Shown: piece by piece, positions 47,150 to 55,530 of the stretch
Layout of the letters: the number at the start of each line of letters is the position of its first letter
Position numbering within the stretch: the first letter of the stretch is position 1
NCBI RefSeq assembly: GCF_027158005.1
Contig: NZ_JAPVLQ010000002.1
Span: 248,001 to 312,000, forward strand
Source: Rhodococcus sp. H36-A4
GTDB lineage: Bacteria > Actinomycetota > Actinomycetes > Mycobacteriales > Mycobacteriaceae
Reading direction: 5' to 3'
Length of the DNA stretch: 64,000 bases
Made by a program: the position numbers and the translations under genes
The notes under the pieces: model-generated
Seen by the model: the letters and a program-made list of their open reading frames with translations, nothing else
Databases searched by the model: none
What the model was told of the DNA's origin: nothing

Positions 47150-47967
47150 CACCTGCCGAGTTGTGTCGAACCGCGCCCCAACTCGGGCTCGCCGCCCAAG
47201 CGTGCTGCGCGTCCCGCTCTGTCTCCGGCGGCACGTGCACCGCGGGAGTATCCGGCATTAGCGGACTGCCCACGCCACGACCCTCGCGCCTTCGACGTCG
47301 AGGTGTAGAAGTCCTTCAGTTCGATTGCTTTGTCACGCAACACCACTGCGGTCCCGGCGTCGCGACTCTCCTCTTCGATCGCTTTTGCCTCGGTCTCTTT
47401 CTTGACGCTCGCGAGCCGCTTGCCGATGCGCTCGGCGAATGCAGTGTGAAAGTTGAGCCGGGCGGTGACGCCGGCAACGACGACAACTTCTTGACGTTTG
47501 TACTTTTTACGACCGATGGTTTCCGTGACAGTGCGTACGGCTGTTTCGTTCCGGTAAGAACCTGACTTGATGTATGCGTCCGAAGCGCGGACCATCTGGA
47601 TCAGCAGGCTCGAATACAGCGCTTCACAGGTGTCGATGTCGGAGTCGAAACCGTATGCGAACACCTGAGTCGAGGATTGCGAGATGTCACATTTGACGTC
47701 GTTCGCACACGCAATGACGAGGAACAGCTTCACGAACGTGCGAAGCCCCTTCTTGCCCGGCTCGCCGATCCTGATGACGCGTTGCGTCGGTGCCGCTTGC
47801 TTCTCGCGCGAGGCACTGTGCGACCGAGCCACCGCAAGGTCGATCGACGTCGCTGTGGCCAACCGCTGGGCGGCCTCCATGAACGCCTCCGCCTCGTGCG
47901 GATTGTCGGTGGACTCAGCTTGGCGCAGCAGTCCGCCGATGCGGGTCAACATTTTGTCCGAACTCAC
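47149..47967 (-). CDS. DUF2786 domain protein
   Basis: 272-aa protein. The N-terminal DUF2786 module is MLTRIGGLLRQAESTDNPHEAEAFMEAAQRLATATSIDLA; a middle domain follows (LRTFVKLFLVIACANDVKCDIS, DSDIDTCEALYSSLLIQMVRASDAYIKSG) and a basic Gly/Arg-rich C-terminus (KARGSWRGQSANAGYSRGARAAG) that could bind nucleic acid. DUF2786 proteins have no settled function. The GTG at 47967 is preceded by TAGCGT at 7 nt, so it is probably leaderless. It heads the minus-strand gene run to 45362. Confidence 0.88.
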   Translation of the reverse strand: MSSDKMLTRIGGLLRQAESTDNPHEAEAFMEAAQRLATATSIDLAVARSHSASREKQAAPTQRVIRIGEPGKKGLRTFVKLFLVIACANDVKCDISQSSTQVFAYGFDSDIDTCEALYSSLLIQMVRASDAYIKSGSYRNETAVRTVTETIGRKKYKRQEVVVVAGVTARLNFHTAFAERIGKRLASVKKETEAKAIEEESRDAGTAVVLRDKAIELKDFYTSTSKARGSWRGQSANAGYSRGARAAGDRAGRAARLGGEPELGRGSTQLGR

Positions 47968-47974
47968 CGGTAGG

Positions 47975-47980
47975 ACGCTA
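47975..47980 (-). promoter_or_regulatory. -10 element for leaderless DUF2786 gene
   Basis: Minus-strand TAGCGT followed after 7 nt by the GTG at 47967. Confidence 0.45.
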
Positions 47981-48102
47981 CAACGCCCCACCGACAACTC
48001 AGTTGACCGATTCAGGTGGGGCGAAATAACACCTATCGGGTGAGTTGTGTGCCAGAGTGCGTATCGACATGTGCGTCGGGGGCAGCACAGTTGGTACGTC
48101 AC

Positions 48103-48118
48103 TGTGTTCGAACTCACT
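48103..48118. promoter_or_regulatory. CRP-like site before the carbohydrate importer operon
   Basis: TGTGT-TCGAAC-TCACT fits the CRP pattern TGTGA-N6-TCACA at 8 of 10 arm positions, 53 nt upstream of the binding-protein ATG. The eight bases TCACTGTG occur twice here as a direct repeat. cAMP-linked control of sugar uptake is plausible. Confidence 0.45.
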
Positions 48119-48170
48119 GTGATCTCCCCGACGCATACCAACGTGTACGAAGTTAGTGGAGAGACAAACA

Positions 48171-49442
48171 ATGGCGTCTTTGATCTCGAAGGTGGCGGTG
48201 CTGGCAACAGCTGCAACGCTACTGACGCTGACCGCGTGTTCCAGTGACAGCGGTTCCAGCGATTCCGCGTCGGAGAACACCGACGGCCGCGGCCCCATCA
48301 CCTACGTCGAAGGCAAGGACACCACCGAAACCGGTGTCGTCAAGCAGATCATCGACGAGTGGAACTCGACCCATCCGGACGAGCAGGTCACGTTCAAGGA
48401 GCAGTCCAACGACGCCGACCAGGCTCACGACGACCTGGTCCAGCATCTTCAGGCTGAGCAGAGCGACTACGACGTGATGGCGCTCGATGTCATCTGGACC
48501 GCAGAGTTCGCAGCCAAGGGATGGCTCGTTCCGCTCGAAGGCGAGTTCGCGCTCGACAATGCGGGCATCCTGCCCTCGACCGTCAAGAGTGCCACCTACA
48601 ACGGCACGCAGTACGCCGCTCCGAAGAACACCAATGGCGGTCTGCTGTTCTACCGCAGCGACCTGCTGCCGAAGGCGCCCACCACGTGGGCCGAGCTGAC
48701 CAACGACTGTGCGGTCGCCAAGACCAACAACATCGATTGCTACGCAGGTCAGTTCGCATCGTACGAGGGCCTGACGGTCAACACGTCCGAGATCATCAAT
48801 GCATACGGCGGATCGTTCGTCGGCGAAGACGGCAAGACCCCGACCGTCGACAGCCCGGAAGCAAAGGCGGGTCTGCAGGCTCTCGTCACCGCTTTCGAGA
48901 CCGGAGTAATCCCGGAGCAGGACACCACGTTCAAGGAGCCCGAGAGCCAGCAGGCCTTCGAGGACGGAAAGGCCCTGTTCCTGCGTAACTGGCCGTACGT
49001 CTACGGCACTGCAGCCAAGGAAGGCTCCGCCGTTGCAGGCAAGTACGCCGTAGCGCCGCTGCCCGGCGCAACCGGCGTCGGAACCTCGACGCTCGGTGGC
49101 TACAACGCTGCCATCAGCGAATTCTCCGAGAACAAGGCAACTTCCGCCGACTTCTTGCGATTCCTTCAGGGTGAGCAGGCCCAGCGCATCATCGCCGAGG
49201 GTGCACTTCCGCCCGTGCTCGGCTCGCTCTACGACGACCCGGCCCTCATCGCCGAGATGCCGTACCTGCCGGCGCTGAAGCTGTCGATCGAGAACGCTGT
49301 TCCTCGTCCCGTCAGCCCGTTCTACCCGGCCGTCTCGAAGGCCGTGCAGGACAACACGTTTGCTGCGATCAAGGGTGAGAAGTCGGTCGATCAGGCCATC
49401 GCGGACATGCAGGCCGGCATCGAGTCCGCCGGTTCCAACTAG
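48171..49442 (+). CDS. Carbohydrate ABC transporter binding lipoprotein (LpqY/ThuE-like)
   Basis: 423-aa SBP_bac_1 protein. Lipobox LTAC (LLTLTACSSDSGSS). The fold shows YDVMALDVIWTAEFAAKGWLVPL, GTQYAAPKNTNGGLLFYRSDLLPKAPTTW and FEDGKALFLRNWPYVYG, which resemble trehalose/maltose binding proteins such as LpqY and ThuE. The ATG at 48171 has GTGGAGAG 7 nt upstream. First gene of a four-gene operon; a CRP-like site precedes it. Trehalose or a related disaccharide is the likely ligand but is unproven. Confidence 0.92.
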   Translation: MASLISKVAVLATAATLLTLTACSSDSGSSDSASENTDGRGPITYVEGKDTTETGVVKQIIDEWNSTHPDEQVTFKEQSNDADQAHDDLVQHLQAEQSDYDVMALDVIWTAEFAAKGWLVPLEGEFALDNAGILPSTVKSATYNGTQYAAPKNTNGGLLFYRSDLLPKAPTTWAELTNDCAVAKTNNIDCYAGQFASYEGLTVNTSEIINAYGGSFVGEDGKTPTVDSPEAKAGLQALVTAFETGVIPEQDTTFKEPESQQAFEDGKALFLRNWPYVYGTAAKEGSAVAGKYAVAPLPGATGVGTSTLGGYNAAISEFSENKATSADFLRFLQGEQAQRIIAEGALPPVLGSLYDDPALIAEMPYLPALKLSIENAVPRPVSPFYPAVSKAVQDNTFAAIKGEKSVDQAIADMQAGIESAGSN

Positions 49443-49490
49443 CCCGTCCGTTCCCGACCGTTCTTTCGAAGCACTACAGGAGAACACACG

Positions 49491-50540
49491 ATGGCTGTAC
49501 CTACTGGTCAAACCAGTGGGGCTGTAGACACGACCGCGGCCGGGGGAGAATCCCCCGGCCGCGGTCGGCATACACGCACCGAGAAGAAGGCAAAGTTCGG
49601 GCTCTCCAGTGGGCGAGCGTGGCTACTGATAGCGCCGACGCTGGTCATCCTGGCCATAGTCATCGCGTACCCCGTCGTACGTGCCGTCATCATGTCCTTC
49701 CAGAAGGACGCGGGCCTCGACCCGGCGACCGGCATGTTCGTCAAGGGAGGCAGCGCAGGGTTCTCCAACTACACGCATTGGATTCTGCAGCAGTGCACTT
49801 CCGCGTCGGGGACGCTGGTTCCGTGCCCGCCCGGTACGCTCGGCTCCCAGTTCTGGGGAGCGGTAGGCAACACCGCCTTCTTCACGGTGGTGACGGTATC
49901 CATCGAGGTCGTCATCGGCTTCGGGATGGCTGTCATCATGGGTAAGACTTTCGGCGGACGCGCACTGCTGCGCGCCGCGATCCTGATTCCGTGGGCTATC
50001 CCGACGGCTGTGACAGCGAAGCTCTGGTACTTCATCTTTGCTTACGACGGTATCGCCAACAAACTTCTCGGAACCGACATTCTGTGGACCGGTGATGCCT
50101 GGCCCGCGCGCTTCGCAGTCATCATCGCCGACGTCTGGAAGACGACGCCGTTCATGGCGCTACTCATTCTTGCCGGTTTGCAGATGATTCCGGCCGACGT
50201 CTACGAGGCTGCCCGAGTGGACGGTGCGTCGGCGTGGCAGCGGCTGACGAAGATCACCTTGCCGCTGGTGAAGCCGGCCCTGATGGTGGCGATCCTGTTC
50301 CGCACGATGGATGCGCTCAGAATGTACGACCTGCCTGCCATTCTCACCGAGGGCAACCCGGCCACCCGAACCATTTCCATTCTGGTGGTGGAGCAGATAC
50401 GGCAAGGATTCAACAGTGCCGCATCGCTCTCGACCATCTCGTTCATCATGATCTTCATAGTCGCGTTCATTCTGGTGAAGTTTCTCGGGGCCAATGCTGT
50501 TGCCACGCAGGAGAATCAGCGTAAGGGCGTGGTCCGATGA
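49491..50540 (+). CDS. Carbohydrate ABC transporter permease (SugA/MalF-like)
   Basis: 349-aa permease with an unusually long cytoplasmic N-terminus (GGESPGRGRHTRTEKKAKFG) before six membrane helices. The EAA loop is EAARVDGASAWQRLTKITLPLVKP. The ATG at 49491 has a strong AGGAGA ribosome site. Its first 77 nt encode two strong hairpins (see 49503-49567). The stop overlaps the next permease start (ATGA). Confidence 0.94.
   Translation: MAVPTGQTSGAVDTTAAGGESPGRGRHTRTEKKAKFGLSSGRAWLLIAPTLVILAIVIAYPVVRAVIMSFQKDAGLDPATGMFVKGGSAGFSNYTHWILQQCTSASGTLVPCPPGTLGSQFWGAVGNTAFFTVVTVSIEVVIGFGMAVIMGKTFGGRALLRAAILIPWAIPTAVTAKLWYFIFAYDGIANKLLGTDILWTGDAWPARFAVIIADVWKTTPFMALLILAGLQMIPADVYEAARVDGASAWQRLTKITLPLVKPALMVAILFRTMDALRMYDLPAILTEGNPATRTISILVVEQIRQGFNSAASLSTISFIMIFIVAFILVKFLGANAVATQENQRKGVVR
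49503..49567 (+). promoter_or_regulatory. Two strong hairpins inside the start of the permease gene
   Basis: First stem ACTGGT/ACCAGT (49503-49517, 3-nt loop). Second stem has perfect 17-bp arms at 49531-49547 and 49551-49567 (begin CGACCGCGGCC...), with a GAA loop; nearly all pairs are G-C. Placed 12-77 nt after the permease ATG and after the highly expressed binding-protein gene, it is positioned to reduce expression of the permeases relative to the binding protein. Confidence 0.75.
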
Positions 50541-51373
50541 AAAGTACTGCGATGAAAACTGCTCGCATCTATCTCGGCGTTGCGATCATCCTGATCTGGG
50601 GCCTGGCACCGTTCTACTGGATGGTCGTGACCGCGTTACGAGATCCGCGCTACACCTTCGACACTACGCCGTGGCCGACGCATGTCACGATGGAGAACTT
50701 CTCCAACGCCTTGTCCACGAGTAACGGCAACAACTTCGTTCGAGCGGTGATCAACAGCCTGATCATCGGCGGCGCAACCACTCTCGTTGCCCTCGTCATA
50801 GGCATATTCTCCGCGTATGCCCTCTCGCGGATCGACTTTCGGTTCAAGTACATCGTCGTCGGTATCGTGCTCGGCGCCTCGATGTTCCCGGTCGTGGCAT
50901 TGGTGACGCCGCTGTTCCAATTCTTCACCGACATCGGGTGGATCGGTACCTACCAGGCGATGATCATCCCGAATATTTCGTTCGTACTGCCGCTGACCAT
51001 TTACACCCTGGCCGCGTTCTTCGCCGAATTGCCTTGGGAGCTGGAAGAAGCCGCCCGTATCGACGGCGCAGGACGCTTCCAGGCGTTCCGACTGGTCATG
51101 TTGCCGCTCGCAGCACCGGCGCTGTTCACCACTGCCATCCTCGCCTTCATCGCGGCAGTCAACGAATATCTCCTGGCGAGTCAGCTCTCCAGCGACAAGA
51201 CCGAACCAGTGACGGTGGCTATCGCCCGGTTCTCCGGCAACGACCCGCATGTGGTTCCGTACGCGGCGATCATGGCGGCGGGCACCATCGTCGCGATCCC
51301 GCTGGTGATCATGGTCCTGCTGTTCCAGCGTCGCATCATCTCGGGCCTGACTGCAGGCGGAGTCAAGTCGTGA
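50537..51373 (+). CDS. Carbohydrate ABC transporter permease (SugB/MalG-like)
   Basis: 278-aa permease, six helices, with the EAA loop EEAARIDGAGRFQAFRLVMLPLAAPA and the C-terminal FQRRIISGLTAGGVKS typical of MalG/SugB proteins. It pairs with the preceding permease. Its ATG overlaps the previous stop by 4 nt and its stop overlaps the GTG of the next small gene. No ATPase gene follows. Confidence 0.95.
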   Translation: MKSTAMKTARIYLGVAIILIWGLAPFYWMVVTALRDPRYTFDTTPWPTHVTMENFSNALSTSNGNNFVRAVINSLIIGGATTLVALVIGIFSAYALSRIDFRFKYIVVGIVLGASMFPVVALVTPLFQFFTDIGWIGTYQAMIIPNISFVLPLTIYTLAAFFAELPWELEEAARIDGAGRFQAFRLVMLPLAAPALFTTAILAFIAAVNEYLLASQLSSDKTEPVTVAIARFSGNDPHVVPYAAIMAAGTIVAIPLVIMVLLFQRRIISGLTAGGVKS

Positions 51374-51552
51374 CTGCGGGCGATCACCTCCAGATGCTGG
51401 CGGGCATTCTGGGGTTCTTCGCGCTGATGGCGTTCGTGGCTGCAGTGGCAGGCATCGTCGGTGGCGATCCGAGCGTATGGGCGTCGGTCGTCCTGCTCGG
51501 ACTGCTTGTCGCCCTTGCCTTCGTCGTCCGCAAGCTGAGGGTCCAAAGCTGA
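51370..51552 (+). CDS. 60-aa two-helix membrane protein coupled to the sugar importer
   Basis: The GTG at 51370 overlaps the permease stop (GTGA). The product has two hydrophobic segments (LQMLAGILGFFALMAFVAAVAGIV and WASVVLLGLLVALAFVV) and ends RKLRVQS. It occupies the place where an ATPase gene normally stands in LpqY-SugABC operons. No family is recognised; an accessory or assembly role for the transporter is inferred from coupling only. Confidence 0.75.
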   Translation: MTAGDHLQMLAGILGFFALMAFVAAVAGIVGGDPSVWASVVLLGLLVALAFVVRKLRVQS

Positions 51553-51584
51553 CCTTTCGCACGGCCAATTCTCGATTCTGGACT

Positions 51585-52457
51585 TCAGGACCTTTCGATG
51601 TCTCCCGAACCTAGTGCGTCGATACTGTCTGGCTTCACGGCGATCACTTCGATCGCTGAAAGATGGTCACGATATTTGGTGAATGTTGTTCGCATAGACA
51701 GGATCCGGCGTCGGGCATCCCCCTCCCGCGCGACATTCGCGACGAATTTCAGCGTTCGCAACAGCCCCTCGTCGGCGAAGATGCGCCGTGGCTCGAGCAA
51801 GGCCATCGGCGCGAAGCCCACGTGTTCGATCTCGAATCCGGCCGCTCTGAGAAGGTTGGTCCATTCCGTCGGGGTCAGCGGCCGAGCGTTGACCTTGATC
51901 GACCGGGCAAGATCCTTTCGGATTTCGTTCTTGATCGAGTCATCGAGATCATTCGGCTCGATGGCAAGTTCGTGAATGGCGTATCGGCCGCCCGGGCGCA
52001 GCACGCGCAAGGCTTCGGCTGCTATCTCGATCTTGTGGCGGTCGGTCTGCATGGTAAGCATCGCTTCTCCGATGACCACATCGGCGCTGCTGTCCGGGAG
52101 TCCGGTGCAGCTAGCGTCGCCGCTGACTACATCACCCTGGTGGCCGATCGCGGAGCGCGTCAGTTCGGCCGCATCGGGGTCTGATTCGACACCGACGTAA
52201 CTGGATGGGTGCAGAGCAAGGATCGACTTCGCCGTCTTACCCAGTCCTGGGGCGAGTTCCACGACATCGGAATCTTGTAGGGACGCAGCATCGAGCATCT
52301 GCTCGGTGAGTTTCTTACCTCCGGGACGCAGTACACGTTTGCCCAGCCGCGCGAGCAACCAGTGACCCGGCAGGTCTGCGATCTTGCGTTCGGAAAAGGG
52401 AAGAGTGTTGCTCTCGTTTCGATTCTCGTGGTTGTCACTGCGCTCTTCGGCGTTCAT
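51585..52457 (-). CDS. Class I SAM-dependent methyltransferase
   Basis: 290-aa methyltransferase. SAM-binding motif I is VVELAPGLGKTAKSILAL, followed by YVGVESDPDAAELTR, acidic loop GDASCTGLPDSSADVVIGEAM and motif LRVLRPGGRYAIHE. A C-terminal extension (about 190-290) has no recognised domain. It starts 41 nt after the ATPase gene of the iron-type importer on the same strand, so it is probably the last gene of that operon. Substrate unknown; modification of a metal-binding small molecule is conceivable. Confidence 0.9.
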   Translation of the reverse strand: MNAEERSDNHENRNESNTLPFSERKIADLPGHWLLARLGKRVLRPGGKKLTEQMLDAASLQDSDVVELAPGLGKTAKSILALHPSSYVGVESDPDAAELTRSAIGHQGDVVSGDASCTGLPDSSADVVIGEAMLTMQTDRHKIEIAAEALRVLRPGGRYAIHELAIEPNDLDDSIKNEIRKDLARSIKVNARPLTPTEWTNLLRAAGFEIEHVGFAPMALLEPRRIFADEGLLRTLKFVANVAREGDARRRILSMRTTFTKYRDHLSAIEVIAVKPDSIDALGSGDIERS

Positions 52458-52497
52458 TCTTTTGTGGTCCCTTCTTGGTTTTCAACGGTTGGGATGT

Positions 52498-53310
52498 TCA
52501 GCGGTCGGTCTGCGCTGCGACGCGAAGTGGCAGCACGCTCTGGTGGCTCCGGCCATCGATCTCGATGCGAGCAAGATGCACGTCCACGCCGAACACCTCC
52601 CTCATGTGATCGATGGTGATGACTTCGTCGGTCGGTCCGTGACGCGGTTCGTGATGTGCGTTCAGGAGCAGCGCTGTGTCCGCGATACGCAGAGCGTGCG
52701 TCGGGTAGTGCGTGTTCATGACCACTGCAATGCCGTGTGTGTGAGCGAGAGAATCGAGTAGATCGAGCACCACTAGCTGATTCTTGAAATCCAGTCCCGT
52801 CTCGGGTTCATCGAGCACGAGCACGGACGGTTCGGCAACGAGAGCCCGCGCGATGAGCACCATCTGAAATTGCCCCCCACTCATTTGTCCGCAGGGCACG
52901 TCGCGCAAATGGATGATGCCGATCTCCTCCATCACCCGCTCGGCCATCGACGTCTCGCGCGTGCTCGGCTGAGCGAAGGTCGAAAGGTGAGCGCTGCGCC
53001 CAATAGTGACCATGTCGATTCCTGTCAATGACACGGAGGCGGCATTGCGCGCCTGGGGTACATAAGCGACGTTCCGCCACAGTTCGGCTGGACGCATCGT
53101 GCTGATATCGGTTCCATCGAGCGTGCTCGATCCTGACGTCCAGCGCAGTAACCCGACCATGCACCGAAGGAGCGTGGTTTTCCCGACACCGTTGGGTCCG
53201 AGAATCGCCAGGACCTGGCCTGGGTCGAGGGCCAACGAGATACCGTCGAGAATTGGCAGCTGTGGTCCGTATCGGAAAGTGCCGGATTCGATAGCCAGTC
53301 TCATACCCAT
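52498..53310 (-). CDS. Metal-chelate ABC transporter ATPase
   Basis: 270-aa FecE/BtuD-type ATPase: Walker A GPNGVGKTT, Q-loop YVPQARN, signature MSGGQFQMVLIARAL, Walker B VLVLDEPETGLD and switch MNTHYPTHAL. The FQMVLIARAL form with GQFQ differs slightly from common LSGGQ-QR and is typical of a subgroup of iron/cobalamin importers. It overlaps the permease gene by 10 nt. The final segment carries several His (NAHHEPRHGP). Confidence 0.94.
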   Translation of the reverse strand: MGMRLAIESGTFRYGPQLPILDGISLALDPGQVLAILGPNGVGKTTLLRCMVGLLRWTSGSSTLDGTDISTMRPAELWRNVAYVPQARNAASVSLTGIDMVTIGRSAHLSTFAQPSTRETSMAERVMEEIGIIHLRDVPCGQMSGGQFQMVLIARALVAEPSVLVLDEPETGLDFKNQLVVLDLLDSLAHTHGIAVVMNTHYPTHALRIADTALLLNAHHEPRHGPTDEVITIDHMREVFGVDVHLARIEIDGRSHQSVLPLRVAAQTDR

Positions 53311-54326
53311 TTTCCTCCTGTCCTACGTAAGAGCACGATGAAGAATGGGGCACCGACTACTGCGGTCAATACCGAAATCGGTACCTCCGATGCTGAGACG
53401 GTGCGTGCGAGAGTATCGATGACGACCAGAAAGATGGCTCCCAGAAAAATACTCACGGGAACGACGAAACGGTTGTTGTTGCCGCACAGCATCCGAGCGC
53501 AATGTGGGATGAGCAGCCCGACCCATCCCACCTGACCGCACATCGAGACGCATGAGGCTGTGATGAGCGTTGCTGCGACGATGATGACACCGCGCGTCCC
53601 ACGAATGTTCATTCCCGACGCCCGTGCCTCATCGTCACTGAGAGCGAGAATATTCAGGCGCCACCGAAGTAGGACGATGATGACGACGCCGAAAAGTATC
53701 AGCGGGCCCCCGACTATAAGTCCCTGAGCACTCGCACCCGCGAGGCTTCCCATCAGCCAATAGGTGATTTGTGGCAGTTTATCGTTGGGATCGGCGGTGT
53801 ACTTGAGAATCGAGAGCAACGCATTAGCGATTGCCGCAACCACTACCCCCGAGAGAATCAGCATGACCACGTTGCTTCGGCCGTTCGTTCTCGCGATCGC
53901 AGTAGTGAAGGCAACGGCCGCCAAACCACCTACCAACGAGACCAGCTGAACACCGATCATCGGAAGACTTGCCACGAGAGCAAGGACAGCACCTACCGAG
54001 GCCCCTGCCGTAACGCCGAGAGTGTCTGGTGTAGCAAGTGGATTCGAGAAGATACTTTGAAATGCCGCGCCGGCGCAGGCAAGCCCAGCGCCAACGATGA
54101 TCGCAAGTCCGATGCGCGGCAACCTCAACCCGAAAACCACGGAATCCAAGACAGGGCTCACCGCGTCGCCACCCAGTCTCGATCCGATTGCCGCGAAGAC
54201 TTCCTGTAGCGACAGTGGAAAGCGCCCCATCGCCACACATGCTGTCGCAGAGATCACCAGTGTGACTACGAGGGCCACGGGCACCCACCACCGCAGGCGC
54301 CCGTCGCTGACGACAAAATCATTCAT
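53301..54326 (-). CDS. Metal-chelate ABC transporter permease (FecCD)
   Basis: 341-aa FecCD/BtuC permease with about nine helices; motifs GLRLPRIGLAIIVGAGLACAGAAFQSIFSNPLATPDTLGVTAGAS and GQVGWVGLLIPHCARMLCG. The channel is likely a homodimer since only one permease gene exists here, unlike the cluster at 27.9-31.8 kb. Its ATG overlaps the end of the binding-protein gene by 8 nt. Confidence 0.95.
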   Translation of the reverse strand: MNDFVVSDGRLRWWVPVALVVTLVISATACVAMGRFPLSLQEVFAAIGSRLGGDAVSPVLDSVVFGLRLPRIGLAIIVGAGLACAGAAFQSIFSNPLATPDTLGVTAGASVGAVLALVASLPMIGVQLVSLVGGLAAVAFTTAIARTNGRSNVVMLILSGVVVAAIANALLSILKYTADPNDKLPQITYWLMGSLAGASAQGLIVGGPLILFGVVIIVLLRWRLNILALSDDEARASGMNIRGTRGVIIVAATLITASCVSMCGQVGWVGLLIPHCARMLCGNNNRFVVPVSIFLGAIFLVVIDTLARTVSASEVPISVLTAVVGAPFFIVLLRRTGGKWV

Positions 54327-55461
54327 TCGAGAAGAGACCCTGGTAGATCGCGTTCGCCTGGTCCCCGCTCAACTCGTATCCGTATACCTGCCGGTAGTAG
54401 TCCTGCGTCTCGGCAACCAAATCGACGTCGCTGAACTCATCGGGGTAGATGACCTTACCTAACCAGCTGGTCACCAATGGCGCGTCCGGGTTCGGGGTGA
54501 ACCAACTCCACATTCCCAGATCGGTGGAATAGACCTTCTTCTCCTGCACCGCACGTAGGGACGAAAGGTTCAATCCGTCAACGGAATTGGACAGAACTTG
54601 ATCGGGGGTAATGCCGGCGGGTCCCGATCCCCCGATCAGAACCACGTCAGGATCCCACGCCAGAATTTGCTCGGCGGTCACGGCAGCAAGCCCGCCTTGG
54701 GCACCTACTGCGGCATTGTCTGCGCCGGCCGTTTCAAGCCAGTAGTAGCCGAAGAAAGGAGTTTCACCCGCTACCCGAAGTGTTCCAGCTGCATAGTTGT
54801 ACACGATCAGTGCGTCTTTTTTCGCACCGCCGGCGATATTGGAAGTCCTACTGAGCGTGTCGGCCACCGTCTGTTCACCTCGAGCGATGACCGAGTCCAT
54901 CTTCCCCGGCTCTTGAAACACTTTCTCGAGTAGCTCGAGCCAGTCCTTGTACACCACAGTGGGATTACCGCTGGTGGAAAATCCGACTGCGGGAATTCCG
55001 GCGGCTGCAAACATTTGAGCGTGTTCGGTGTTATTGGCGTTGTAGAACACCACATCCGGTTCGAGAGTGAGCAGTGTCTCGACATTGAGCTCGCCGTTGT
55101 CGTAGTAGCTGGTGTCCACATCCAGAATTTCTGGCGCCATCTGCGCAACTACCGTGTTCTCCAGCGATCGAACCACCGCATCCGACATTCCGACGAGATG
55201 CGGGGCGCTGCCCTCCTGATACGCCACGTACGTCGAGGCCAGGGGGATCTCGTCGAAGGCCACCCGTTGTATGTCCGAGGGAATACTTACTTCGTTTCCG
55301 GTGTGGTCGACGATCGAAACGGTGCCCGCTGCGGAACCATCAGCTGTGGTGTCGTTGTCGAGCGTCGAGGAGTCGGTATTCGCCGTGCACCCGACCACGG
55401 CCATGACCACGGCGAGGGTCGTCGCGCCGGCGAGGATGAGATCGGGGAACCTACGTGACAT
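54319..55461 (-). CDS. Metal-chelate ABC transporter binding lipoprotein
   Basis: 380-aa BtuF/FepB-type protein with lipobox VVGC (AVVMAVVGCTANTDSS). Binding-fold motifs: VSIVDHTGNEVSIPSDIQRVAF, EPDVVFYNANNTEH, WDPDVVLIGGSGPAG and the C-terminal MWSWFTPNPDAPLVTSWLGKVIYPD with YYRQVYGYELSGDQ. The latter signature is common in a subgroup of iron/cobalamin-type importers often seen in anaerobes, so acquisition by transfer is possible. Ligand unknown. Confidence 0.92.
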   Translation of the reverse strand: MSRRFPDLILAGATTLAVVMAVVGCTANTDSSTLDNDTTADGSAAGTVSIVDHTGNEVSIPSDIQRVAFDEIPLASTYVAYQEGSAPHLVGMSDAVVRSLENTVVAQMAPEILDVDTSYYDNGELNVETLLTLEPDVVFYNANNTEHAQMFAAAGIPAVGFSTSGNPTVVYKDWLELLEKVFQEPGKMDSVIARGEQTVADTLSRTSNIAGGAKKDALIVYNYAAGTLRVAGETPFFGYYWLETAGADNAAVGAQGGLAAVTAEQILAWDPDVVLIGGSGPAGITPDQVLSNSVDGLNLSSLRAVQEKKVYSTDLGMWSWFTPNPDAPLVTSWLGKVIYPDEFSDVDLVAETQDYYRQVYGYELSGDQANAIYQGLFSNE

Positions 55462-55530
55462 GGGCGGACTTCCTTCGAACTAGCAGGAACGCTGGGGGTG
55501 CCGGTCGGCATGATGGGAGCGTCACGTGCT

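Noticed and set aside
48219-49571. 450-codon minus-strand frame across the sugar-binding protein gene
   Set aside because: Antisense shadow of a well-supported lipoprotein gene, with biased Arg/Val/Gly composition.
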